In this document: positions 22,681 through 33,760 of the stretch, one piece after another
Numbering within the stretch: the stretch's first letter is position 1
Layout of the letters: the number at the start of each line of letters is the position of its first letter
Assembly: GCA_030867875.1 (NCBI GenBank)
Contig: JAOWCC010001634.1
Span: forward strand, 135,738,365-135,802,364
From: Actinernus sp. WN-2022
Lineage: Eukaryota; Cnidaria; Anthozoa; Actiniaria; Actinernidae
Direction: 5' to 3'
DNA: 64,000 nucleotides
The notes under the pieces: model-generated
The model's database searches: none
Told to the model about the DNA's origin: nothing
What the model saw: the letters and a program-made list of their open reading frames with translations, nothing else
Program-made: the position numbers and the translations under genes

Positions 22681-23690
22681 TAAAAAGATCACGTTGTTAT
22701 TACTAAAGAGCTCTATTATTGTGCAAAATATGATGCACCAGTATTTCGAACTGTTAAAGTTAAAACAAGCGATATTTTCTTAAATGGTTTTATGCTATTT
22801 ATTTCCCGCCAACTTTTGGCGGGAAAATTACCAAAATTCAAAATTTAATAACTTTCGTTTGCTTCAACCGATCGAGAACGGGTTTTCGATTATTTCATTT
22901 TCATGAACAAGAGATTTTAAAAAGATATAATAAAACGTTTTTAGAGGTAATAAAAAATTACAAGAAACCTATTATTTTTAGACAAGGATACATGACGTCA
23001 TTGTGACGTCATAATGATGGCTATATTAGCTTAACTTATCAGACTATGTTTTGTTCACACTCCTTTACTCACCTACCAAAATTCATTCTTCTATGTCGAA
23101 AACGTTAAAAAATATATATATACCAGTCAATAATACGGCCTCACGGTAACTACTTCTGGGAAATACTAATACGTATGATTCGGCGCTGATACTAGATATT
23201 TTGGTTTTCTCTGATTTCGTTTGCTTCCTAAGCTTTTCTTATTCATCTTGATTTTCCAGTTGTGTACGTTATTTAGTCTTTAATATTAATGGCCGACCTT
23301 AATTTTTTGCTCATAACAGTCAGCTCTGTTATGTAGCCGGACTCTATTATGTATACCTACAATACTTATACACATTATACCTTCTTTTCTCGTTTCCTAA
23401 CTAACCCCCACCTAGAATAACCTTATGCTAAATGTGGGTGGGTTAATTCTTTTCATTGGATGTAAACATATTTAAATACAAAGTTTGTAAAAGTTTGCTC
23501 TAGAAGTCAAACTAGCAAAGAACAAAACGATTTGACTTGTCGTCTGGAATCAGAACTAAATGAAGTGTGAAGGGACGGTGCCCACTGCTTTGAATTCAAA
23601 GCAAAGATGGTTTGAAAAGCGAACATGAAACCAAACAGAACAACGTAGAAAAGCATCATAAACGTATGTAAAAATAGCCCTGTTGACATG
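22681..23690. other. Intergenic with TGACGTCA sites
   Basis: Two TGACGTCA-like sites lie near 22992 and 23004. No gene or bounded repeat was recognised. Confidence 0.4.
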
Positions 23691-24008
23691 CCATAGGAAA
23701 CCCAAGATCTGTTTGTGTTTTAAGTGATAAGAGTTTGTATGAGATTTGATTATATCCGACAGATCCACAATACTGAAATGAAATCAATGAAAACTTGCTT
23801 GAAGTCTTTATCTGTTCTTCATTGGGCTCTATGTCCAATTTCAGCGAATTCTGTTAAAGTTTCACCCGGTCCCGAAGAACAGATAAAGACTTCAGGCAAG
23901 TTTTCATTGATTTTATTTCAGTATTTCTGGTCTAGGATATAACCAAATACTCGTTAAAAATAATAATCATAACCTTTAGAACACAAACAGAGCTAGCGTT
24001 TCCTGTGG
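23691..24008. mobile_element. Inverted-repeat MITE (CACAGGAAACC family), copy 1
   Basis: The left end CCATAGGAAACCCAAG and right end CTAGCGTTTCCTGTGG are inverted repeats. Inside, the AGATAAAGACTTCA phrase and its complement pair around a centre near 23850. The same family recurs at 30114-30884, where it carries an insertion. Confidence 0.7.
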
Positions 24009-24030
24009 ATATACGTGTACAACGGAAATG

Positions 24031-25934
24031 GGTTGGATGGAAAATGAAAGGGGTGCGGAGTATGCAATCATGCGGAGTATGCAATCATGCGGAGTGTGGA
24101 AAATGCTGAGTGTTTGAAAATGCGGAGTGTGGAAAATAGGAGTGTGGAAAATGAGGAGTGTGGAAAATGAGAAGTGTGGAAAATGAGGCGTGGGGAAAAT
24201 GCGGCGTGGGGAAAATGCGGATGGTGGAAAATGCGGAGTGGGGAGAAAATGAGGAGAAATAATCAAATAATTATCCTGGATGAACACGAACACGGTTGCG
24301 TAAACAATCGAATGAAAGAATGAGGGTTTATCAGGATATATAAACTCACTATAAGCAAAAACTAATCCCACGACTCGAAAAAGCGTATTGACATGGGCAA
24401 ATATGCAAAGTTTTACCTTCTTGCATATCGAAAAAGTTATAGGCGTAAAGTTTGAAAATTTATGCAGAAACCTTTTATGGTAGGCAAAGCCTTGCCTACC
24501 AGTATAGGTTTCTGCTTAAATTTTCAAATTTTCAATTTTTTTTTTTTAATTACATGGCAAAGTGATCCAAGCGTTTCCATCCCAAAGAGGACAAGATGCT
24601 AATATGCTCTTTCAAGCCATGGAATTAGTTTTTGCCTCGAGATTTTATTTACCCCTCTGAAAACCCCTCAATGCCCTCATACGTACAGTTCAGTGTCTTC
24701 AGTTATCTCGGTACTTTGTCGAACACATGAGTATAGCGAGGATTTTTTTTGCCACTTTATGTAATCTAATCAATTGAGAGAGCTATATGGGTGGCAAACT
24801 CTAATAAACATGTTCTCTCTCATAATTAATACCTTTCCCGCCCGGCCCGGCCCTGACGTGATATGAAATGATACAATCAGTCTGTTCATGATTTGTTTGT
24901 TCTTGGTGGTCCGTTCATGGTCTGGTTTCTAGGACTGTATTTTCTAAGGGCCTGTTTACATGCAAGGCGCTAGCCAGGGTTACCCTAGCTTCCGGGTCAA
25001 AGATAGCAAGGGTAACCCTCCTTACCGAGTCACGTCAGTAGTACATGGTGATTTTTTTTTTGGGGGGGGGGGGGGAATTTGCGGTTTGGACAAGGTATTT
25101 TAGGTATTTGGCGTAAATATATTATTTTTTTATTGTGGCCTCTGTGTCGAATCGTGCCATGGGTGGCTCGGTGCCCTGTTGCCGGTCAAGATGGCGGCGA
25201 GGTATTGACAAGTCAAACAAATATAAAAATCTCGCTCAGTACCGAGATAACTGAAGACACTGAGGGTTTTTCAGAGGGGTAAATAAAACTCAAGGCAAAA
25301 ACTAATTCCATGCCTTGTAGAGCATATTAGCATCTGTGTAATTTTTAGGGAGATATATATCTGTTGTGTAAAGTTGTGGCCTTAAAAAAAATGAGAATTT
25401 AAGCAGAAACCTATACTGGTAGGCATAAAAGGTTTCTGCATAAATTTTAAAACTTTACGCCTATAACTTTTTCGATATGCAAGAAGGTAAAACTTTGCAT
25501 AATTATTTGCCCATTGCAATACTCTTTTTCAAGTCGTTGGATTAGTTTTTGCCTATGGTGAGTTTTCATATCCTAATACACCTTCTTTCTTTCATTCGAT
25601 TGTTTATGCAACCGTGTTCGTGTTCATCCAGGGTAATTATTCGATTATTTCTCCTCATTTTCTCCCCGCTCCGCATTTTCCCCACTCCTCATTTTCCACA
25701 CTTCTCATTTTCCACACTTCTCATTTTCCACACTTCTCATTTTCCACACTTCTGATTTTCCACACTCCGTACTTTCCAATTTCCGCACCCCGACTCCGCA
25801 CCCCGACTCCGCACCCCGACTCCGCACCCCGACTCCGCACTTCGACTCCGCACTCCGACTCCGCACTCCGACTCCGCACTCCGACTCCGCACTCCGACTC
25901 CGCACTCCGACTCCGCACCATTTTCCATCCAACC
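24031..25934. mobile_element. 1904-bp foldback transposon with 9-bp target duplication
   Basis: The ends are GGTTGGATGGAAAATG and its exact complement, flanked by perfect 9-bp repeats ACGGAAATG (24022-24030 and 25935-25943). Arms of about 700 bp pair, including a GCAGAAACCT segment and a TCGGTACT/AGTACCGA segment. The arms carry different minisatellites: GGAGTGTGGAAAAT units at 24055-24250, ATTTTCCACACTTCTC units at 25680-25765 and CTCCGCACCCCGA units at 25790-25917. No transposase is seen. The 9-bp duplication suggests MULE-type mobilisation. Confidence 0.85.
25790..25917 (+). repeat. 12-bp minisatellite CTCCGCACCCCGA-type
   Basis: About ten tandem units, with ACCCCGA giving way to ACTCCGA along the array. 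It yields arginine/serine-rich frames on the - strand that are artefacts. It lies inside the right arm of the foldback element. Confidence 0.9.
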
Positions 25935-26625
25935 ACGGAAATGTAATATTAGACTGGCGAGCTTAGCTTAATATCAATATTTACCTTGAAATAAGTCGAA
26001 ACCCTTAGCTTAAATGTGGCTCAAAGAAATGAAAGGAGAAGAGTCGAGAGATAGAAGAGGAGCGAGGTTAAATGGAAAGAGCGTCTGGTTGTCTCACGGG
26101 CTACCATACTGAAGAAAACACTTCAAACTGGTTTTGTTGAGACATTGGAAACCCGGATTGGAAAGCCAATGAAATTTACTGTACTCCAGTACTCACATGG
26201 TAATATAAGTAGATTATCCAATCAGGGACGAGGTTCGAATTCTGAAGCTAATGTTCGCAGGGGCTCTTATTTTACTGTTGACTAGCTATTACTACATACA
26301 GTAAGTACACCTTACAAAAGATTTCAATAAATTTATTTATCAGAGCAGGTAACAAATACATATGCGTGATTGTTCGATAAATAGAGGCTTCTCGTTTTGG
26401 AACTAATTGTATCCAGCGATGGTCTCAGATGTCAGCCATCATCCCCGACAGGCCACTATTGACAAACCCTTGAACTTTTGTCTTTACGTGATTTCTTTTG
26501 TCACGTCGTTGGCGTTCTGTATCCTTATCTGCAATGAAAAGCATCACACGATGCTCGGTGCACGTATATTTATTTGTTTGTGGAACTTGCTCGAGATTTC
26601 CGGCAGGAATTTCACGCCCTTCCTT

Positions 26626-26902
26626 GAGGGTCCTGAAGGGGGGTCCTAAATCCCAGTTCCCAGCCCAATTTTGGTCCAAATCCCAGTCATCAAAGTGGGC
26701 TAATTCGAGTATTTGTGTCATCAAAGTGGGCTAATTCGAGTATTTGTGTGAAATTATACAGTCTCAAGAGAAATCCCATTCCCATTTTCCAAAGTATTTG
26801 TCCCATTCCCAGTGGTAAAATCCCAGTCCCAGTGCACGAATCCCATTTTCCCAGCCCAAAAAGAGGCAAATCCCAGCTCCCATTTTACCCTTCAGGACCC
26901 TC
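26626..26902. mobile_element. 277-bp MITE with 6-bp target duplication
   Basis: Ends GAGGGTCCTGAAGGG and CCCTTCAGGACCCTC are inverted repeats flanked by TTCCTT (26620-26625 and 26903-26908). The interior is rich in AAATCCCA-type words and contains a 31-bp exact tandem duplication. Confidence 0.75.
26686..26749 (+). repeat. 31-bp exact tandem duplication
   Basis: Two identical units beginning TCATCAAAGTGGGC and ending TATTTGTG lie head to tail inside the MITE. Confidence 0.9.
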
Positions 26903-26929
26903 TTCCTTCGTGTTCATCGACCAGCCAAG

Positions 26930-27205
26930 CATTGTTCATGTAACGTCTAATTTGGCTATCAGACCCTATCATATGTCAGTCTAAAAGAGATTTCCCTTCT
27001 AAATATCTATTTTGGGGAATGTATCGTACTCTATTCATCTCTCGTCTGTTGTCACTTCATTTAGACATTCTTTCTTCTTCCGCACCATACTACTCTGGAA
27101 CTCTCTTACACCTTCAGCTGTGTCTGCTACGTCCGTACCTACGTTCCAGTGTCAAGCTCTAGTGTACCTCAAACTGACCTCTAGCCTCCTCCGCAAGCAT
27201 CTCTA
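26930..27205 (+). pseudogene. LINE C-terminal fragment
   Basis: The frame reads RHSFFFRTILLWNSL followed by TFQCQA, the conserved C-terminal tail of many jockey/CR1-type LINE polyproteins, ending at TAG near 27206. The rest of the element is absent. Confidence 0.65.
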
Positions 27206-27225
27206 GTTTTCGAACTCGGATTGTG

Positions 27226-27297
27226 GGCTTCCTGTGGCAGGTGAAGAAAAGAGAAGAGGGAAATTGGAACCCATTTCTCTTTTGCCACAGGAAGCCC
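27226..27297. repeat. Short hairpin (72 bp)
   Basis: GGGCTTCCTGTGGCA at the left pairs with TGCCACAGGAAGCCC at the right, with AAGAGA/TCTCTT also pairing. Probably a tiny foldback element; no clear target duplication. Confidence 0.65.
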
Positions 27298-27300
27298 TCA

Positions 27301-28833
27301 ATAGAAATGCCTACACGCTACAACAGCTCTAGGAGTGACACACCGCGGCAAAACGTTACGCGCATGCGTATTTGCTATTTCTTGTCGGCGCGCGGCCGCC
27401 CCCAGTTTCCGGCGAAAACTGAAATGAAACAACAGGTACATACCCGTGATTTTAAAATTTCTGCTTAAAAGTATCCATTTGTGAACTGTTTTGTCAAAAA
27501 AGAAGAAAACTACTTAAAAGCTAAGCCTAAGACTTTAACAGGTTGAAGTTTTCTTAATTTGTAATTCACTGTGAGTTTACTAAGTTATAAAATTATTTAC
27601 TAAAAAAGTTGAAACCCTCGGTAATTTGTATTTGATAGCAGAGCCTTCGTTCTTTTGGCCAGCGGAGCATACCGTTTTGCCGCGGTGTGGACTAGGAGTG
27701 ACTTCTGCGGTTTTGACAGTTATAGTTGTAGTAATTCATGTCTGCCTACATGGAGGGAGAACCAGTCAGCTGATGACGTAGCATAAGGAATATAGTTCCA
27801 TTCTGAATCATTTTCACTTCCTTCCGAGTCAGAACTACTACCTGAACTGCAGTCTGACATTATTATTTAGTTATTACCTCCGAAAACAGCCCTAAAATTT
27901 CTCGGAATCGTTGAAGTCCCTTAGCTACGTCACAGAACAGCTCGGCCCAGGTTCCTCGTGTGCTCACATTTTAGGGCTGATGTACTGTTTTGAATGTCAA
28001 TAAAAAAAATCATGAAGGAAAAACCGAATCGGATTTTTTCTTTTGAACAAAATAATTTCAACCTTCCTAGTTTAAGAAAAAAATAGAGCTGGCTAAGGGT
28101 TATAGGCACTTTAACTTTGTTAATATATTTCAACATATTATTGTTATGATAAGGTATTTTACAATTTTGCCATTCTATCACGTGATCACACTTGGCATTC
28201 ATTTAAAAGTTGCCAAAAAAACAGTCAGTGCCAGTCGTTCTCGTGGGGAAATCCGTAGAAATAGGCATTCGGGAGCGGGTGATCTGACGCTTGACGAGGG
28301 GCGTAACACTGTCGTCAACAATGTAGTCAAACTGCAATTCCACGGCTTGTTCGATTTCAAGATTAATTATATTCATTTTCGGAAATCACTGGTGTTTTCT
28401 GTAATTTGATCAGTGGTTGAAAAGCAGCAATAATTACATAACAAGTAGTATCTTTTTGTGTCTGTAACTGCATCGTTTTGCTGAACCAATTAAAAAGCAG
28501 GAGCCTCACGCAAGCCAGCAAAAACAAAGAATTTGAGAAGCCATTTCACAGCAAAAAAAAACCGGTAGGGATTGCGTTATTTCCTCCTCCTCTCCTCTCC
28601 CCATTCCCCTCTCCCCTCTCCTTCCGCAGGCCCTTTTAGGGCTACGCAGGATACCGATTGACCTGTTTAGTTTGTTGTTTGAAACGGATTTCAAAACGAG
28701 TATAATTAAGAGGTAATATTACTTTGTGTCTTGCAATTTTCGTCTGAAATGATACTCTTGATTACAAATTGCACCCCACTTCGTGGTTGTCCAATTTTGT
28801 AAGCACTCGTATTAATATAATTTAAGATCAAAT
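27301..28833. other. Intergenic; one possible - strand exon
   Basis: On the - strand an ATG at about 27860 opens a serine/acidic-rich frame (SDCSSGSSSDSEGSE) of about 45 codons before decaying. It could be a first-exon remnant but has no recognisable domain. A lone ATAGGCACTTTAA end near 28100 matches the 15451-16001 element. Confidence 0.35.
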
Positions 28834-29698
28834 CACAGGTACCCAAGGCTCATTATGCGTAAACGGTTATTTCCCGGATATTTGAAATTACAGTAAATGT
28901 ATGGGGTTTTAGTTCGAATGCCCGTTTGCTCTAAAATAAAATTCAATAAATCGTCAAAATATGCTTACCTGTCTCTTGTGTGTTCCTTTCAGTTTCTGTG
29001 AAGTTTCAGGCTAAGCCATCCGTTCAATATTGAGGCAGTTACGATACAGGAATTTTCGTTCCCTTAGTATGATCACAGGCAGCCCAATCTATGGGTTTGT
29101 GCATAAAAATAGAAGATATGTGTGGGGTTTTATAAATCCTTTCAAACTGCCGTACAATGGAGGACAATGTACAAATAAACGTACCTTTTCGCTTCCATAT
29201 TGTTTCCTTTGTGTTATTTCTTGTCTTGAAACCATTTTAGGCTGTTTTGGGGAGTTTTTCATCTACCTCGGCTCAATGAAAAACTCCCCAAAACAGCCTA
29301 AAATGGTTTCAAGACAAGAAACAACACAAAGGAAACAATATGGAAGCGAAAAGGTACGTTTATTTGTACATTGTCCTCCATTGTACGGCAATTTGAAAGG
29401 ATTTATAAAACCCCACTTTTATGCACATACCCATAGATTGGGCTGCCTGTGGTATAATTATACCTTTATAGTATAATTATACTAAGGGAAGGAAAATTCC
29501 TGTAACTCCCTCAAAATTGAACGGAATAGCTTGAAACTTCACAGAAACTGAAAGGAGCACACAAGAGACAGGTAAGCATATTTTGACGACTTATTGAATT
29601 TTATTTTAGAGCAAACGGCCATTCGAACTAAAATACTGTAATTTCAAATATCCGGGAAACTGAACCGTTTTACGCATAATGAGCTTGGGGTACCTGTG
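28834..29698. mobile_element. 865-bp near-perfect palindrome
   Basis: Arms of about 425 bp, starting CACAGGTACCCAAGGCTCA, fold around a centre of about 12 bp near 29268 (ACCTCGGCTC). Inside, another terminus-like phrase CACAGGCAGCCCAATC at about 29075 pairs with its complement at about 29450, suggesting one palindromic element inserted in another. The long frame across the centre (29030-29476) is a palindrome artefact. No clear target duplication. Confidence 0.8.
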
Positions 29699-30113
29699 GT
29701 CGCATCCGAACTGACTCCCCACGCAGGCTATATCTCAAGGCTGTTGTTAGAAACTTGCAGGCGACATTCGTTCCCTTTTAAATCAAATATGGCCTTCTGT
29801 TATTTGCAGGTAAGATTATAAAGCGAGTGAATGTGCTAGCTTTGGATATAAAGTTGTACGGCATGGCCGGAAATCCGACACTCTTGGAATTGGTGTCTGG
29901 GAGTTCTGACTTCTGTCTTTTAATATTATATAGTTCGGTTCGATCGGTTCGATCGGCTTCACGTGGCGAGAAATAGTGCTATCGCAATCTGTGTCTATGT
30001 CTCTATTACTGTCTGTATTGTTTATGGCATACTACCTATTACTTTCATGTATAGAATGTGTCTATAGTGTGTATATACATCATATAATTGCCATTGGCAC
30101 TACAATGTATGAT

Positions 30114-30884
30114 CACAGGAAACCCAAGTGTTTGTGTTTTATGGGTTTGTATGAGATTTTTAACGAGTATTTGGTTGTTACCGTTAGGCCAGAAATACTG
30201 AAATAAAATGAATGGAACTTATCTGAAGTCTTTATCTGTTCTTCATTGGGCTCTTGAAGGGTAAAATTTCAACAGAATTTGCTGAATTGCATACAGAGCC
30301 CAATGAAGAACAGATAGATAAAGTTTTCATGGATTTTATTTCAGTATTTCTGACCTAATGCACCTATCAATGTCAACCCCCAGGGGGGAGAGGCCGGGCA
30401 GATGTGGGGCATTTGACCGTTCTTGATGTCTCCACCCTGGGGAATTTGAACAGGAGCCTGGACTCCAGGGTGGGGACATTTGACTTTTGGAAGAGAGAGA
30501 CTGGTACTAAATGTTTGTCGGCCATTTTGGATTCGTCTAAAAGGTAGGTTTACCGTCCAGTTCACATTAAAAATATAAATTAATTTAATACTTCAACGCT
30601 TCATTCCTATTTACTATAGATCATTCCAAATACTTCTTGGATTTGTGTAAATCAATTTCATACAAGGGTGGGGGATTTTATCCGTTTTGACCCAGAATTT
30701 AGTCCCCAGGGTGGGGATTTTGACCAAAAATTCTCCCAAAAAGTCAAATGCCCCACATCTGCCCGGCTTCCCCCTCTGGGGGTTGACATTGATAGGTGCA
30801 TAACGGATACAACCAAATACTCATTAAAAATCTCATGCAAACCCTTGTCATTTAAAACACAAAGAAGAGCTTGGGTTTCCTGTG
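30114..30884. mobile_element. Inverted-repeat MITE (CACAGGAAACC family), copy 2, interrupted
   Basis: Ends CACAGGAAACCCAAG and CTTGGGTTTCCTGTG pair. The interior matches copy 1 (23691-24008), including the TTCTTCATTGGGCTC phrase. A second MITE (30359-30800) is inserted in its right half, separated cleanly by TAA repeats. Confidence 0.8.
30359..30800. mobile_element. 442-bp MITE with TAA target duplication
   Basis: Ends TGCACCTATCAATGTCAACC and its complement, flanked by TAA at 30356-30358 and 30801-30803. A 3-bp TWA duplication is typical of PIF/Harbinger. The arms also carry GGCAGATGTGGGGCATTTGA and its complement. A sibling lies at 31530-31805. Confidence 0.85.
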
Positions 30885-31226
30885 GTATAATGTCAGTTGC
30901 AGAAATCAGGAATTTTCAAATTATTTTTCTTTTTCAGATTTTTGAACTCCGAGCATACCAAGGCAATGGCCATTTAACGTTAGAGGAGTGAAAGAATCCA
31001 CACAAAGAAGGTTTGTAGTCAACTGACATGTAGACTGTAGTGCAAATGCCCTTTTTACAACAACCGCCAATTTTCTCGCAATCTGATTGGCTAATTTTCA
31101 CATGCAGTATTTGGACAGACAACAAAAGCTGATGTCATTTGTCAAGGAGTGCAGGCGCAGCTTTTGTTTGAAGCTAAAGGTGTTTTGTTGTTGTAAATAA
31201 ATTGAAGTTATTTTTTGTGTGTCTGA

Positions 31227-31324
31227 TGATTTTCGTCATAACATGGCCAAAATAGCTGTGGATCCACTCGGCAAAGCGCCTCGTGGATCCAACAGCTATT
31301 TTGACCATGTTATGATGAAAATGA
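31227..31324. repeat. 98-bp hairpin
   Basis: ATTTTCGTCATAACATGG pairs with CCATGTTATGATGAAAAT, and the CGAGGATCC-type segments pair inside. The flanking phrase ATATTTGGACAGACA occurs on both outer sides (about 31108 and 31333), hinting at a larger element or an old duplication. Confidence 0.65.
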
Positions 31325-31529
31325 TTGTCAATATTTGGACAGACACATAAAAAACTAATTGAAGGCTATTAACTTAAGGTTATGGAAGTCTAGAGTTTGC
31401 TTGAACCACACGGTCAACCAGATGATAAATCCCCAGCGACGTGGATGGTGTACTTGTGCCATGGGGTCTGTAGACCTAGAACAGATTTTGTATGAGTGGG
31501 GCAAACTACAGCACAATGAAATCCTGCTA

Positions 31530-31805
31530 TGCACCTATCAATGTTAAGCCCAGGGGAGGGGGGTTTGGCAAGGGGTGGGGATTTGACATTTTTGCCCAAA
31601 AAAATGTCAAATTCCCCAACCTAGGGACAACACGTTTGGTCAAAAATATCAAATATCTACCCTGTCTTCCTTATGCTTCCTATAAATAACCCCACCCTGG
31701 GCAGGCAGCGTATGTCAAAATTCCCACCCTTGGGGTAGCCCTGCCTGTCAAAACCCCACCCCTTGTCCCCCACCCCACCCCCTTGGCTTAACATTGATAG
31801 GTGCA
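31530..31805. mobile_element. 276-bp MITE, same family as 30359-30800
   Basis: Ends TGCACCTATCAATGTTAAGC and its complement. Flanking triplets are CTA (left) and TTA (right), probably a once-identical TWA duplication with a mutation. The interior is G-rich on the left and C-rich on the right. Confidence 0.8.
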
Positions 31806-32377
31806 TTAACAGAAATAGTTTTCGACAGTATAGTTTTCATTCGTAAAAGGTACAACATTCTAGTTTAATTTATTAAACACAACTACAATTATATGCCGTG
31901 AGATAGAAGAGAAACACGTATAAATAAAGGAAAACACGTATACCAATAAGTTCATTTAATATTAAATTTTGAGTGGATTCAAAAATATCATTCTAGAATT
32001 TATTTACAGTTAAAGCAAAATCGATGCAAGCTAGTTGACTATTCAACTGACCCCATTTCTGATCATCGTCACAAAGTTTCCGATTTTTGGTCTCGCGCGA
32101 AACAACAGAAGAAAAAATATTAGCACATTTCATTTCTCACCCAGTTTATTTCTCTCAGCATTTGCAAAAGAAGAGGTTTCATGTAAAATGTGACGTCATC
32201 TGTGCATCTGTAATAACACATGGGTATCAACCAATCAGAACGTGTTTCATACTGTTTATTGTGTAAGTAATAATAATTTGGTATATCAAACTTTTTTAAT
32301 GTAAAATACTTTTTGAATCAATTACCAGTGACTGCAATGTATGCAGTCGTGTAATTGATCTGTATTGCTGTTCAAAA
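31806..32377. other. Intergenic, AT-rich
   Basis: A TGACGTCATCTGTGCAT phrase at about 32191 recurs at 33562 and, inverted, at about 33281, probably ends of a decayed element. No gene seen. Confidence 0.4.
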
Positions 32378-33205
32378 CTAGGGCAATCTTCATTGTATTG
32401 TAATCCCTAGACTGTTTTACATATAGACAACAATGCTGCTGGTCCTAGCACTAGGGCTATCTTCATTGTATTGTAATCTCTCAAGACTGTTTTGCATATC
32501 AACAACAAAGGACCAGCAGAATTGTTGTCGATATAAATAACAGTCCTAAAGGATTACAATGCAGTGAAGATAGCTCTAGTGCTAAGATCAGCAGCATTGT
32601 TGTCGATATGTAAAACAGTCTCAAGGGATTACAATCAATGAAGATAGCGCTGGTACTAGGGCCAGCAGCATATACAAGGGCTATCTTCATTGCATTGTAA
32701 TCCCTTGGAACTGTTTTGCATAACAACAACAGTGCTGCTGGTCCTAGCACTAGGGCTATCTTCATTGTATTATAATCTCTCAAGACTGTTTTGCATATCA
32801 ACAACAAAGGACCAGCAGAATTGTTGTCGATATAAAAAACAGTCCTAAAGGATTACATTGCAGTGAAGATAGCTCTAGTGCTAAGATCAGCAGCATTGTT
32901 GTCGATATGTAAAACAGTCTCAAGGGATTACAATCAATGAAGATAGCGCTGGTACTAGGGCCAGCAGCATACACAAGGGCTATCTTCATTGCATTGTAAT
33001 CCCTTGGAACTGTTTTGCATAACAACAACAGTGCTGCTGGTCCTAGCACTAGGGCTATCTTCATTGTAGTATAATCTCTTTGAACTGTTTTGCTTAACAA
33101 CAACAGTGCTGCTGGTCCTAGCACTAGGGCTTATAATCTTCATTGTATTGTAATCCCTCGAGACTGTTTTGCATATCAACAACAATACTGCTGATCCTAG
33201 CACAA
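32378..33205. repeat. Strand-alternating satellite (about 75-bp units, ++-- order)
   Basis: Roughly eleven units of about 55-82 bp share the order CTAGGGCTATCTTCATTG, TAATCCCT, GACTGTTTT, CAACAACA, GCTGCTGGTCCTAGCA. Two run on + and two on -, this quartet (about 301 bp) is repeated, and three + units follow. The near-identical quartets point to a recent tandem duplication of a foldback-derived block. Open frames on the - strand (32499-33203) are repeat artefacts. Confidence 0.85.
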
Positions 33206-33735
33206 GGTCAATCTCCCTTCATGAATAATAGGCAACAGATAAAAGTAATCGCTTATTATTGTTTAGAGCAAAGATATATTATGCACAGATGACGTCAGAA
33301 TGTAGACTGCTTGCAGCCCTTTCTTTTTCGGAGTAAAATCAAAGCTTAATGTAATGGGTGCACGAGGGCTAGGAAGGAGCGAGAGTGCTTCCTGCTTGGT
33401 TAATAAATATTGTCTTCGCACGCTTGGCCGCAGTCCTGGCGCAGTCAACCTTTACGCAGCTCTGATTTTATTCCGATATTTTGCCAAAGAAAGGGCTACC
33501 AGCAGTCTAGTCAAAACGTCGACTGCGGCTCATGGCGCACTTCTTTGTACTCGTCAAGTTGTGACGTCATCTGTGCATCCGAAAGAGGACAGATGCACAG
33601 CAAAGTAGGATGTTATTCTGTTTGTTAACTAGAACACTGATAATAGATGAATTGGATGAAATGGTGCAAAAACAACAGTAAGGAAGTAAGGAACAAGACA
33701 ACATTTCTGTTTTTCAGGTCTGAAGATTTAATGCA
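33206..33735 (+). promoter_or_regulatory. Region upstream of zinc-finger gene 1; 3' splice site
   Basis: A clear acceptor (TTTCTGTTTTTCAG) ends at 33717, so a 5' untranslated exon must lie upstream; I cannot place it. Two TGACGTCA-type sites (about 33289 and 33563) sit in inverted arms sharing GCACAGATGACGTCA, with GACTGC-CAGCCCTTTCTTT also inverted. This could be a MITE or a promoter block. The regulatory role is inference. Confidence 0.4.
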
Positions 33736-33760
33736 ATGGAAAGGTCTGGATCTCCTTTAA
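33731..33760 (+). promoter_or_regulatory. Short upstream ORF overlapping the gene 1 start
   Basis: An ATG five bases before the main start opens a 9-codon frame ending TAA at 33758-33760, in another frame. Its context (TTTAATGC) is weaker than that of the main ATG (GCAATGG). Overlapping upstream frames often lower translation of the main frame; that effect here is inference. Confidence 0.5.

Noticed and set aside
25705..25936. Three overlapping Ser/Gly/Arg-rich - strand frames
   Set aside because: Artefacts of a 12-bp minisatellite that stays open in all three frames.
29030..29476. 148-codon open frame
   Set aside because: It runs through the centre of a palindrome, and its two halves are complements; no protein motif.
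32499..33203. Leucine-rich - strand frames resembling a repeat protein
   Set aside because: They translate the strand-alternating satellite; periodic translation only mirrors the DNA repeat.
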